In this document: positions 26,007-34,145 of the stretch, in pieces
Layout of the letters: each line of letters begins with the position of its first letter
How positions within the stretch are numbered: the first letter of the stretch is position 1
DNA from: an uncultured Cohaesibacter sp.
Lineage (GTDB): Bacteria; Pseudomonadota; Alphaproteobacteria; Rhizobiales; Cohaesibacteraceae
Length of the DNA: 64,000 nucleotides
Direction of reading: 5' to 3'
NCBI RefSeq assembly: GCF_963677725.1
Contig: NZ_OY782507.1
Span: 1,612,001 to 1,676,000 of the forward strand
Notes under the pieces: model-generated
What the model was told of the DNA's origin: nothing
What the model saw: the letters and a program-made list of their open reading frames with translations, nothing else
The model's database searches: none
Translations under genes and position numbers: made by a program

Positions 26007-26700
26007 GGTCTTGGGGGCTTTCCGGGTGGGGTTCTTGTGACTGAACGGTGGTGTCGTCAGCGTTCGTTTCTGGGGTGACTTGCTGTTGGTTGGTGCCTGC
26101 CTGTTGCTGGCTGTAGCGACGCCAACTGGACCGCAGCCAGAGCGCTGCAAAGATGGCAACTACAAAGGCCAACAGGAAGCCGATGGCACTGCTCGTCAGG
26201 GTCGCCAAATCATAGATTCGATCCGCAAAATAATAGCCCATCAAACAATAGGTTGCGACCCAGATCGTCGCGCCGGTCAACGAAGCGACGGTAAAGGCAT
26301 GCCATTTCACGCCGATTGCGCCGCAAAGATAGCTCATCCATGGTCCAAGCGGGGAAAGGATCGTACGGGAAAGCAAGATGGCGAAGATGCCATGCCTTTC
26401 AAGCAAGCGCTCGGTCCGCTCGATCATACGGCCCGCTCGCTCAGAGCTGCGAAAGTGTTCGATCAGTGGGACGCCCGCAAATCGGGCGGCGCGAAAGGCG
26501 GTTTGATCGCCAATCAAATAGCCCACGAGCGCCGAGGCCATGGCGCTGTAGAGATCAATATCACCAGACGCCGCAAAGGATCCCGAGGCCACCACCAGCA
26601 TTGAGGCGGGCAGCGGAACGGCGAGGCAGGCAAGTGCCACCGTGAAGAAGATCACCCAATGGCCGTAGCTCGGAATCAGCGCCAATATGGTGTCTGTCAT
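25990..26700 (-). CDS. DedA/SNARE-associated (VTT-domain) membrane protein
   Basis: 236 residues with about five hydrophobic segments. VPLPASMLVVASGSFA, GYLIGDQTAFRAAR, LLERHGIFAILLSRTILSPLGP and MSYLCGAIGVKW are the DedA pattern, including the conserved Arg and Gly/Pro residues; these proteins are thought to be lipid scramblases or proton-coupled transporters that carry undecaprenyl phosphate or other lipids. The C-terminal 45 residues are polar and Gln-rich. It overlaps the LysE gene and starts 7 bases after a small membrane-anchored protein, so the four genes 24537-27114 may form one unit. Confidence 0.85.
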   Translation of the reverse strand: MTDTILALIPSYGHWVIFFTVALACLAVPLPASMLVVASGSFAASGDIDLYSAMASALVGYLIGDQTAFRAARFAGVPLIEHFRSSERAGRMIERTERLLERHGIFAILLSRTILSPLGPWMSYLCGAIGVKWHAFTVASLTGATIWVATYCLMGYYFADRIYDLATLTSSAIGFLLAFVVAIFAALWLRSSWRRYSQQQAGTNQQQVTPETNADDTTVQSQEPHPESPQDHADPV

Positions 26701-26706
26701 GGCGCC

Positions 26707-27114
26707 TCAACTCCCGTCATCGCGCGATTGCGATCTGGTGGGGGCGAGTAGTTTGCGGCCTCTTTGATCCCGAAGAATTTTGACCTTGCTCTGGGCGTCG
26801 CGGACCCGGCGCTCCAGTTCCTTCAGGCTGATATCGAGACCTTCGGCCACCTTCTTGACGGTGACGCGCTTCCCTTCGAAGCGATCAAGCTGCATCACAT
26901 TGCGGATGACTTCGGGCGGCAATTGGTAGCTCATGCCGACATATTTGGGCGACATCCAAGGCTCAAGCGCCTGATTGCGACGGATAGGATCGTGGAAATA
27001 GGTGAAATGAAGCGCAAAGCGCACTCCGAAAAAAAGCAGAAAGGCCAGCGCCAGAAGGAAAGCCGACAGGGCCAGTGGCTGTTCTTTCCAGAAATAGCGC
27101 AGAGCCTTCAGCAT
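26707..27114 (-). CDS. Hypothetical one-span membrane protein downstream of ccoS
   Basis: 135 residues: a short cytoplasmic N-terminus, one membrane helix (LALSAFLLALAFLLFFGVRF, residues 13-33), a short HFTYFHDPIRRNQALEPWM segment and a basic soluble part containing RFEGKRVTVKKVAEGLDISL and a possible coiled coil (LKELERRVRDAQSKV). No named family recognised. It begins 27 bases after ccoS on the same strand, so it may be an extra cbb3-linked or membrane-quality protein; that is inference from position only. Confidence 0.6.
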   Translation of the reverse strand: MLKALRYFWKEQPLALSAFLLALAFLLFFGVRFALHFTYFHDPIRRNQALEPWMSPKYVGMSYQLPPEVIRNVMQLDRFEGKRVTVKKVAEGLDISLKELERRVRDAQSKVKILRDQRGRKLLAPTRSQSRDDGS

Positions 27115-27141
27115 TGGCCTATCCTGCCCCTCTTTTTGCGC

Positions 27142-27342
27142 TTAACCCTTTGTGCCGGATTGGTCCGGCTTGGCGTTGATCTTGGCCTGTTCTTCTGGCG
27201 ACAGGTCGTCGTCATCAAGGATGCGATAGGCGGCGCCCTGAATATCCTCATACTGGTTGGATTTTAACGACCAGAGAAAGCCGATAAGTCCCAAGCCGCC
27301 CAGAATCAGCGCGACGGGAATGAGAAACAACAAAGCATTCAT
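27142..27342 (-). CDS. ccoS: cbb3 oxidase assembly protein CcoS
   Basis: 66 residues. An N-terminal membrane helix (ALLFLIPVALILGGLGLIGF) is followed by WSLKSNQYEDIQGAAYRIL, the CcoS signature with the conserved Gln-Tyr-Asp-Asp/Glu segment, and an acidic tail. CcoS is needed to insert cofactors into the cbb3 catalytic subunit. It is the last of ccoG-ccoH-ccoI-ccoS, about 100 bases after ccoI. Confidence 0.95.
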   Translation of the reverse strand: MNALLFLIPVALILGGLGLIGFLWSLKSNQYEDIQGAAYRILDDDDLSPEEQAKINAKPDQSGTKG

Positions 27343-27439
27343 AGTCGGGTCCTTCCTCTTGCCAGCTCAACGCATCGGCTTGATCATGTTGTAAAGTTAA
27401 ACCATACAGACCTGATGAAGCCAATGGCTTTTCACCCGG

Positions 27440-29707
27440 TCAGGGGCGATCAATACCCGGTGTCTGATCCTTGAGCGCATCATCAAAACCGACATTGTCA
27501 GTGAACCACGGGTCTGTCTTGGCCCGCGCTCGCAAGGCATTGAGGGTAACGATCAGCGACGAGCCGGACATGGCGAGCGCGGCAATCAGCGGCGTCACAA
27601 ATCCGGCAATGGCAATGGGCACGGCAACGACATTGTAAATGGTCGCAAGCCAGAGATTTTGCTCCATGATCCGGCGGGCCTTCCTGCCGATATCGAGCGC
27701 ATGAAGAACCGGGGCAAGCTTTTCGCCCAGAAACAGGGCGTCTGAAGCTGCCTGGCTGACATGGGCTGCGGTGACCGGTGACAGGGAGACATTGGCGGCG
27801 GCCAGAGCGGGGGCATCATTCAACCCGTCACCAACCATCATGACCTTATGGCCCTTGGCTTTTTCCGCCTCGATGCGAGCGATTTTGTCTGTTGGCGAAA
27901 TGCCCGCTTCAAACTGTTCGATGCCCAGCTCTCTGGCGATGGCTTCAACAGCGCGAGGCTGGTCTCCGGACAGGATCAGCAAAGCCTTGCCGCTGGCTTT
28001 CAATTGAGCGATGACCTCTTTGGCATCCGAGCGCAATTGCTGCTCCAAAGCAAAGACTATCGGTGTCTGCCCTTCACGGGTGAAGGCCAACAGGGATGCC
28101 ATAGGATGGGAGGCGCGGACGAGGTCTGCCTGCGCTTCGGCACCGCAGAAAGCAGGCGATCCAAGGCGCAATGTCTCGCCGTTGTATCGCGCGCTCAGCC
28201 CCTTGCCCTTTTCCTCGGAAACACCGTCCAATGGGGCGATGCGGCGATCCATCCCTGCAAGTGCAGCGGACAGCGGATGGCTGGAGGCTTTGGCCAAGGC
28301 AATGGCGAGATTAAGGCTCTCAGGGTCGCAATCCTTGCTGTTGACGATGCCTGCCGTTGGCCGTGTCAGGGTGCCGGTCTTGTCGAACACCACCATGTCA
28401 ATGTCTGAAATCCGCTCCAAGGCGTCAGAGCGGTTGAGCAGAACCTGATTGCGAAAGAGAGAGCCAGAGGCCACCACCTGTACGGCGGGTATGGCCAGCC
28501 CCAACGCACAGGGGCAAGTGATGATCAGCACCGAAATGGCGATAACCAGCGCCGGCTGCCAGCCGATGCCATAGAGCCACCAGGCCACGAAAGTAAGGGC
28601 GGACGCGGTATGAACAATCGGGGCATATAGCTCGGCGGCCCGGTCGGCCAGTTTGCGATAACCCGAGCGGGCTTCCATGGCTTCATCGATCAGGCGGGTG
28701 ACCTCATCGAGCAAGGTGCCCTTGGCTGCGGCAGTGACGGCAATGGTCAGAGCATTTTCACCATTCATGGTGCCCGCATAGACCGAGTCCCCTTCGCTCA
28801 CCTCAACCAGCCGGGTTTCGCCTGTCACAAGGCTCTGATCGATTTGCGAGCTGCCGGACAGGACTGAGCCGTCGACCGAAACCCGCTCGCCCGGCCGCAC
28901 CAGCACCCGGTCGCCGCTTTCGATCTTTGACAAGGGCACTTCACGCAAGGCCCCGTCGGCAAACAGCTTCATTGCTGTTTCTGCCTTCAGAGCGGTCAGA
29001 TTTTCCGCAAAGGAGCGGGTTTTCAGCCGCATCATATGGTCCAGCCAGCGCCCGACCAACAGGAAAAAGAGCAGCATCAGGGCGCTCTCGAAATAGGCGT
29101 GTTTTTCGCTCTGGATGGTTTGCAGGACCGAGAGAAACAACGCCAGAATGACGCCGATGGATATCGGCACATCCATATTCACATGGCCCTTGCGCAGCAC
29201 CCGCCATGCGGAGCGAAAGAAAGTCTGGCCTGCATAGGCCGCCGCAGGCAACGTGATGAAGGCGGAGAGCCAGTGAAAGAAATCGCGGGTTTCAGCTGTG
29301 ATGTCCGAGACGTTGCCAGACCAGACAGAGACCGAGAGCAGCATGACATTCATCGATGCAAATCCGGCGACAGCCAGCGCCCGCAGAAGACGTTGATTTT
29401 CGCGTTGCTCGTCGCTCTTCACCCGTCCCGGATCGAAAGGGTGGGCGCCATAGCCAAGGTTATTCAATCGCTCGAGTAAAATATCCGGGTTGGTCTCTTC
29501 GGGGTCCCAGGTAACCGCAAGGCGGTGCGAGCTGAGATTGACGCGGGCATTGGAGACCCCGTCCAGATCCATCAGGCCCTTTTCGATGCGGGTCATACAG
29601 GCGGGGCAATAGATGCCCTCTACCGCCAGCGCCAGCTTCGACTTGCCATCTGGCAGGTTTTCCGAAAAGGCTGTCCAGTCGCGTTCTACCGTGTCTGAAG
29701 CGTTCAT
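27440..29707 (-). CDS. ccoI: Copper-transporting P-type ATPase for cbb3 oxidase (CcoI/FixI)
   Basis: 755 residues. An N-terminal metal-binding domain has GIYCPACMTRIEKGL at about residue 32, membrane helices follow, then the transmembrane metal motif ITCPCALGLAIPAV, phosphorylation site VFDKTGTLTRP and the hinge VMMVGDGLNDAPALA. FixI/CcoI moves copper across the inner membrane for the binuclear centre of cbb3 oxidase. It lies between ccoH (27 bases) and ccoS, confirming the role over a general copper exporter. Confidence 0.95.
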   Translation of the reverse strand: MNASDTVERDWTAFSENLPDGKSKLALAVEGIYCPACMTRIEKGLMDLDGVSNARVNLSSHRLAVTWDPEETNPDILLERLNNLGYGAHPFDPGRVKSDEQRENQRLLRALAVAGFASMNVMLLSVSVWSGNVSDITAETRDFFHWLSAFITLPAAAYAGQTFFRSAWRVLRKGHVNMDVPISIGVILALFLSVLQTIQSEKHAYFESALMLLFFLLVGRWLDHMMRLKTRSFAENLTALKAETAMKLFADGALREVPLSKIESGDRVLVRPGERVSVDGSVLSGSSQIDQSLVTGETRLVEVSEGDSVYAGTMNGENALTIAVTAAAKGTLLDEVTRLIDEAMEARSGYRKLADRAAELYAPIVHTASALTFVAWWLYGIGWQPALVIAISVLIITCPCALGLAIPAVQVVASGSLFRNQVLLNRSDALERISDIDMVVFDKTGTLTRPTAGIVNSKDCDPESLNLAIALAKASSHPLSAALAGMDRRIAPLDGVSEEKGKGLSARYNGETLRLGSPAFCGAEAQADLVRASHPMASLLAFTREGQTPIVFALEQQLRSDAKEVIAQLKASGKALLILSGDQPRAVEAIARELGIEQFEAGISPTDKIARIEAEKAKGHKVMMVGDGLNDAPALAAANVSLSPVTAAHVSQAASDALFLGEKLAPVLHALDIGRKARRIMEQNLWLATIYNVVAVPIAIAGFVTPLIAALAMSGSSLIVTLNALRARAKTDPWFTDNVGFDDALKDQTPGIDRP

Positions 29708-29734
29708 CTGTGGGTCCGTCTGGAAGGATTGGAC

Positions 29735-30238
29735 TTATTTCAACGAGATCGTGCCGAGAGACTGGAACTTGACCTCATTTTTTTGCAGAGCCTCGAACTT
29801 GATCCGCCAGCGACCCGGATCGAGGTTGCCGATTTTGGCCTGATAGGTGCCGCCTGCGGTGGCTTCCAGTGTCAGGTTATGGTCGAAATCTTCCGTGGCC
29901 GGACGGCCGACATTGGCCTCGATGGTCAGGTCTTCGATCGGGTTGCCGAGCTTGTCCTTGGCGATGATCACCAGATAGACCTCATTCTGGCGGCGCTTGA
30001 ATTCCATTGCCATGGCCCAGCCGCGGGCTTCCTGAGCGGCCGCTTCCGACAAGGTTTTGTTGAAATTCTGGCTGGCCGTATAAGGGCTTTTTTCGACCAC
30101 GCCAGGCCAGGTGGTGCGGGCATAGTAAACGAAGAAACCATTGGCGATGAACATCACGCCGAAAAAGCATGAAATCCAGATCAGGACATGCTTGCCCGTA
30201 AACTTCTTTTCACCGCCCTGTTTTGCCTGTTCTGCCAT
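29735..30238 (-). CDS. ccoH: cbb3 oxidase assembly protein CcoH/FixH
   Basis: 167 residues. One N-terminal membrane helix (HVLIWISCFFGVMFIANGFF) is followed by a periplasmic FixH domain with YARTTWPGVVEKSPYTASQN and a C-terminal beta-rich part ending DPGRWRIKFEAL. FixH stabilises the assembling cbb3 complex. ATG 30238 was chosen because GAGGGAG precedes it; a GTG five codons earlier is possible. It is separated from ccoG by 107 bases containing a long perfect hairpin. Confidence 0.93.
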   Translation of the reverse strand: MAEQAKQGGEKKFTGKHVLIWISCFFGVMFIANGFFVYYARTTWPGVVEKSPYTASQNFNKTLSEAAAQEARGWAMAMEFKRRQNEVYLVIIAKDKLGNPIEDLTIEANVGRPATEDFDHNLTLEATAGGTYQAKIGNLDPGRWRIKFEALQKNEVKFQSLGTISLK

Positions 30239-30287
30239 TGGTTGCTCCCTCACACCGGAGACTGTCTTTGTCTGGTTTTACAAATTG

Positions 30288-30321
30288 ATAGAGGCTTTCG
30301 ATGTCAACCGAAAGCCTCTAT
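30288..30321 (-). other. 13-bp perfect hairpin between ccoG and ccoH
   Basis: ATAGAGGCTTTCG (30288-30300) and its exact complement (30309-30321) enclose an 8-base loop. It starts 25 bases after the ccoG stop and is followed on the transcript by CAATTTG, not a T run, so it is more likely an attenuator, RNA-stability element or processing site than a full terminator. Confidence 0.6.
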
Positions 30322-30345
30322 TTCTATCTTTTTGGTAAGGTCACC

Positions 30346-31797
30346 TTATGGCGCCTTGAAATAGTCCTGCACGATCTGTGCTTCGCCACTTTGCATGTCT
30401 TTGACGCTGAAACTGATCGGTTGAGACTTTTCGAGCTTGGCCTTGGGTGGTGCAAAGACCTGAACGCGCAGCTCTTTGGTGATGTCCTGTTGAATCGGGA
30501 CGATCATTGAGGTCTCATTGCTGCTGTCGATGCCGACCGCATTCAGTTTGAACCCTTCGGGTGCTCCGACCAGCGATAGTTCAAATTCGCGCGCAGTGCT
30601 CGCTTTGTTGATCAGTCGGATCGTAAAGCCATTGCGGATCGAACCATCAGACAAGGAGACATAGAGCGGGTTGCGGTCATGCAACACATTCATCGCCACC
30701 AGACGACGGTTGGCCAGTGAGAAGACCATCAGGCCACAAACCAGTGCGATCATCCCGATATAGATGATTGTACGCGGTCTGATAAAGCGGTAGATGCTTT
30801 CCTTGCCTTCCAGATGGCGCTGGATGTTGATGTCCGTATCATAGTCGATCAGGCCACGCGGCTTGCCGATCTTGTCCATGACATTGTCGCAGGCATCGAT
30901 GCAGAGGCCGCACTGGATGCATTCAAGCTGGGCACCATCGCGAATGTCAATGCCCGTCGGGCAAACAGCGACGCACTGACCGCAGTCGACGCAATCACCG
31001 GCGTCGAGGCCTTCGGCGGCACGGGCTTTCATTTTCTTCAGCGATCCGCGGGGCTCACCACGGTCGGTGCGGTAGGTCACATTAAGCGCCCATTCATCCG
31101 TCAAGGCCGCCTGAATGCGAGGCCATGGGCACATGTAAACGCAGACTTGCTCGCGCATGTGACCGGCCATGATATAGGTGGTCGCGGTCAGAATGCCGAT
31201 CCAGAGATAGGCCACCATAGGCGCCTGACCAAAGGCCAGTTCCTTGACCAGCGTTGGCGCGTCGGAGAAATAGAGCACCCACGCCCCGCCAGTCCACCAG
31301 GCAATCATCAGCCAGAGGAAATGCTTGAACAGCATTTTGCCGACGCGTTTGGCAGTCATGGGCTGTTTGTCGGCCTGCATGCGCTCGCGGCGATCCCCTT
31401 CCACCCAGCGTTCCACCAGCATGAAGAGGTCGGTCCAAACGGTCTGGAAACACATATAGCCACACCAGACGCGGCCGGCCAAGGCATTCATCAGGAACAG
31501 GGTCAGGGCCGCAAGGATCAGCAGGCCCGTGAGATAATAGACTTCCTGCGGCCAAATTTCGATGAAGAAGAAATAGAAGCGGCGCGCGGGAAAATCGATC
31601 AGGACGGCCTGATCGGGGGCACCCGGACCGCGGTCCCAGCGGACGAATGGCAAGAAGTAATATATGCCAAGCGAGACGGCCATGAAGGCCCATTTGAAAT
31701 TGCGATACCGGCCCTTTACGCTTTGCGGATAAATCTTCGTGGCCTTGGCATAAAGCGTCCCATCGCCTGTGTTGGTCTCTGGAGCTTCAACCGTCAT
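30346..31797 (-). CDS. ccoG: cbb3 oxidase accessory ferredoxin-like protein CcoG/FixG
   Basis: 483 residues. Several membrane helices in the N-terminal half, then two 4Fe-4S motifs: CVDCGQCVAVCPTGIDIRDG and CIQCGLCIDACDNVMDKIG at about residues 260-310, and a C-terminal immunoglobulin-like FixG_C domain. CcoG reduces copper(II) for delivery to the cbb3 oxidase. Translation starts at 31797 where AAGGAG precedes the ATG by 7 bases. First gene of the ccoGHIS cluster, 562 bases after ccoP, so it probably has its own promoter. Confidence 0.95.
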   Translation of the reverse strand: MTVEAPETNTGDGTLYAKATKIYPQSVKGRYRNFKWAFMAVSLGIYYFLPFVRWDRGPGAPDQAVLIDFPARRFYFFFIEIWPQEVYYLTGLLILAALTLFLMNALAGRVWCGYMCFQTVWTDLFMLVERWVEGDRRERMQADKQPMTAKRVGKMLFKHFLWLMIAWWTGGAWVLYFSDAPTLVKELAFGQAPMVAYLWIGILTATTYIMAGHMREQVCVYMCPWPRIQAALTDEWALNVTYRTDRGEPRGSLKKMKARAAEGLDAGDCVDCGQCVAVCPTGIDIRDGAQLECIQCGLCIDACDNVMDKIGKPRGLIDYDTDINIQRHLEGKESIYRFIRPRTIIYIGMIALVCGLMVFSLANRRLVAMNVLHDRNPLYVSLSDGSIRNGFTIRLINKASTAREFELSLVGAPEGFKLNAVGIDSSNETSMIVPIQQDITKELRVQVFAPPKAKLEKSQPISFSVKDMQSGEAQIVQDYFKAP

Positions 31798-32359
31798 TGT
31801 TACTCTCCTTGCAGCAGTAAACCTGCGCATGTCTTGGTCGTGGTCACCCTGGTCTGGGTATCTTGGTATAGCTACCCGTGGTCTGGTCCGGAACTTAAAA
31901 GCAATGGTCGCGATTTCGAGATCACGATCATGTGCTCGATACCGGAAGAATATGTTTCAATTCAATCCGCTCAACCGGATTGCCTTAGAAACAGTCTAGC
32001 CACAAATGTTAAATGGCATATTATCTACCAGTATTCTATTTCTGATTTAGCGCATCCACCTTTCAGTGGTATATGACTTACTGCAATTCATCTGGAAAAT
32101 TACCGAGGCAAATTGTCGCTGATGGCAGATTGACGGCCTTTTAACGCAGCCATTTGGCATCAGCCACAGACGAAAAATGGGGAAGCGCGCGGGGCTTTGG
32201 AGGACCTTGTTCACCCCTCTTGCGAGGCGGCAAGCCGGGCCTGATCCGTCCCCTCTTTCACTCCAACCGAAGCCGGATGATGAAGGGCCAGCGCAATGTG
32301 CACTGGTCCTTCCTGTTGGTTGGATGGGGGCGCGACAGGCGCGCCCCTTATCTTGTTCC
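31798..32359. other. Spacer between ccoP and ccoG
   Basis: 562 bases without a convincing gene. The end nearest ccoP carries a strong GC hairpin. I looked for an FNR/FixK box here and did not find a good match, unlike at ccoN, so ccoG may be transcribed by read-through or another promoter. Confidence 0.5.
32327..32347 (-). terminator. GC-rich hairpin after ccoP
   Basis: GGGGCGCG (32327-32334) pairs with CGCGCCCC (32340-32347) around ACAGG. It lies 12 bases after the ccoP stop on the minus strand but is not followed by a T run, so it may be a weak terminator or stability hairpin. Confidence 0.45.
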
Positions 32360-33232
32360 TTACTGGCCACCACCACGGGTGTGGACATAGACAGCCAGAG
32401 ACTTGACGGTCACAGGGTCGAGACGAGCTTCCCAGCTCGGCATGACACCCCGGCGTCCATTGGTGATGGTTTCGATGATCGTTGCACGATCACCACCATA
32501 CAGCCAGATGGCGTCGGTCAGGTTCGGCGCACCGACATCCTGACTGCCCTTGGCATCTTCGCCGTGACAGGCAGTGCAGTTGTCTTCAAACAGCACTTTC
32601 CCTGCTTCCAGATCGGCCCCTTCTGGCGCAGTGCCAGACAGGGACTGAACATAGCTGGCGACGGTTTCGATTTCTTCCTTGGTCAGGAGTTCATCGCGAC
32701 CGAAGGCGGTCATTTCGCCAGAGCGCTCGTCTTCATGGCCAGACCGGATGCCGACACGCAGGGTTTCGTGGATGGCGTCGATGGTACCACCCCAGAGCCA
32801 GTCATCGTCAACCAGGTTCGGGAAGCCGACGTTACCGGCAGCACCCGTGCCATGGCAGGCTGCGCAATTGTCACCAAAGGCGGCAGCGCCCTGAGCCACT
32901 GCGAACTGACGCAGTTTTTCATCGGCAAGGATGTCCGCAACAGCAGCATCCTTCAGACCAGCGCCCTGTTCCAGACGTTTGGCAACCAGAGCATCATAGG
33001 AAGCCTGACCTTCGGCACGGCTGGAATATCCAATCATGCCCTCGGTGTGGCTTGCCAGCAATGGCCATGCCGGATAGACGATCCAGTACCCAATGCCCCA
33101 GATGATGGTTACATACCAGGTCCACAACCACCAGCGCGGAAGCGGGTTATTGAGCTCTTTCAGACCGTCCCATTCGTGACCGGTGGTTTCTACCCCGGAC
33201 AGGTGGTCGATTTCTTTTTTGTGATCACTCAT
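32360..33232 (-). CDS. ccoP: cbb3 oxidase subunit III, diheme cytochrome c CcoP
   Basis: 290 residues. One membrane helix (WLWTWYVTIIWGIGYWIVYP, about residues 35-55) anchors two cytochrome c domains with heme motifs CAACH (near residue 132) and CTACH (near 220). CcoP passes electrons from cytochrome c to CcoO. The start overlaps closely with the end of ccoQ (2-base gap). Normal length and motif set for the family; the last gene of ccoNOQP. Confidence 0.98.
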   Translation of the reverse strand: MSDHKKEIDHLSGVETTGHEWDGLKELNNPLPRWWLWTWYVTIIWGIGYWIVYPAWPLLASHTEGMIGYSSRAEGQASYDALVAKRLEQGAGLKDAAVADILADEKLRQFAVAQGAAAFGDNCAACHGTGAAGNVGFPNLVDDDWLWGGTIDAIHETLRVGIRSGHEDERSGEMTAFGRDELLTKEEIETVASYVQSLSGTAPEGADLEAGKVLFEDNCTACHGEDAKGSQDVGAPNLTDAIWLYGGDRATIIETITNGRRGVMPSWEARLDPVTVKSLAVYVHTRGGGQ

Positions 33233-33234
33233 TC

Positions 33235-33387
33235 TCAGTCCTCCCGCAGCGGCATATTGGCGGCTTCATCGAACTTTTTCTTGTTGGACGGCCAGAAGGT
33301 ATAGACCAGCACGCCCGCAAAGATCAGCACAAAATAGAGTAAGCCCCAGGTCTGCGCGAAGTTAGCTAAAGTTTCATAGGTTGACAT
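33235..33387 (-). CDS. ccoQ: cbb3 oxidase small subunit CcoQ
   Basis: A 50-codon gene: MSTYETLANFAQTWGLLYF, then a single membrane helix (VLIFAGVLVYTFWP) and a charged tail with KKKFDEAANMPL and a final Glu-Asp. This is the CcoQ (FixQ) pattern, including the aromatic-Pro turn followed by lysines. It lies exactly between ccoO (11-base gap) and ccoP (2-base gap). CcoQ stabilises the CcoP-CcoNO contact. Confidence 0.95.
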   Translation of the reverse strand: MSTYETLANFAQTWGLLYFVLIFAGVLVYTFWPSNKKKFDEAANMPLRED

Positions 33388-33398
33388 GAACCCGCTCC

Positions 33399-34133
33399 TT
33401 AGCGAAGGTCTGCCTTATTGTCATAGATCGAGAAATCGACCATGGTGCCCAGCATTTGCAGGTAGGCAACCAGTGCATCCATTTCCGTCACCTTGTCCGG
33501 ATTGCCGTCAAAATCACGATAAGTGACATCTGCATAGCGTTCTTCGAAGCCATCGATATTGTCATCATCGGGATTTGCCTGGGCCAGCATATCGGCTTTG
33601 GCGTTGGCAATTTGCTCGTCCGTATAAGGCACACCGATCAATTTATTGATCGTCAGATCAGCAGAGATATCGTTGATCTTCAGTTCCTTTTTAGCGAGGA
33701 ACGGATAACCCGGCATAACTGACTCAGGCACCACTGAACGAGGATCGATCAAGTGGTTTACGTGCCAAAGGTCAGAATATTTGCCGCCTACACGAGCAAG
33801 GTCCGGACCAGTACGCTTGGAACCCCATTGGAAGGGGTGGTCGTACATGGACTCAGCAGCGAGAGAATAGTGACCGTAACGTTCGATTTCGTCACGCATC
33901 GGGCGGATCATCTGTGAGTGACACAGATAGCAGCCTTCGCGGATATAGATGTTACGACCGGCGAGTTCGAGAGGGGTGTAAGGGCGCACGCCCTGTACCT
34001 TCTCGATGGTGCTTTTCAGATAGAAAAGCGGAACGATCTCGACGAGACCCCCGATGGCAACCACGATCAGGATACCAACGAGCAGCAGCATGGAATTGCG
34101 TTCGAGAATGCCGTGTTTATTCATCAATGACAT
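33399..34133 (-). CDS. ccoO: cbb3 oxidase subunit II, monoheme cytochrome c CcoO
   Basis: 244 residues. An N-terminal membrane helix ([20 protein letters not shown]) is followed by the heme motif [16 protein letters not shown] at about residue 67 and [16 protein letters not shown], the CcoO signature. It ends with a tail of low complexity around [15 protein letters not shown]. CcoO carries electrons from CcoP to the catalytic subunit. Starts 12 bases after ccoN. Confidence 0.98.
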   Translation of the reverse strand: MSLMNKHGILERNSMLLLVGILIVVAIGGLVEIVPLFYLKSTIEKVQGVRPYTPLELAGRNIYIREGCYLCHSQMIRPMRDEIERYGHYSLAAESMYDHPFQWGSKRTGPDLARVGGKYSDLWHVNHLIDPRSVVPESVMPGYPFLAKKELKINDISADLTINKLIGVPYTDEQIANAKADMLAQANPDDDNIDGFEERYADVTYRDFDGNPDKVTEMDALVAYLQMLGTMVDFSIYDNKADLR

Positions 34134-34145
34134 GGATACCGTTCC

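Noticed and set aside
31798-32359. FNR/FixK box upstream of ccoG
   Set aside because: Candidate TTGA strings there lack a TCAA at the right spacing; no site was accepted.
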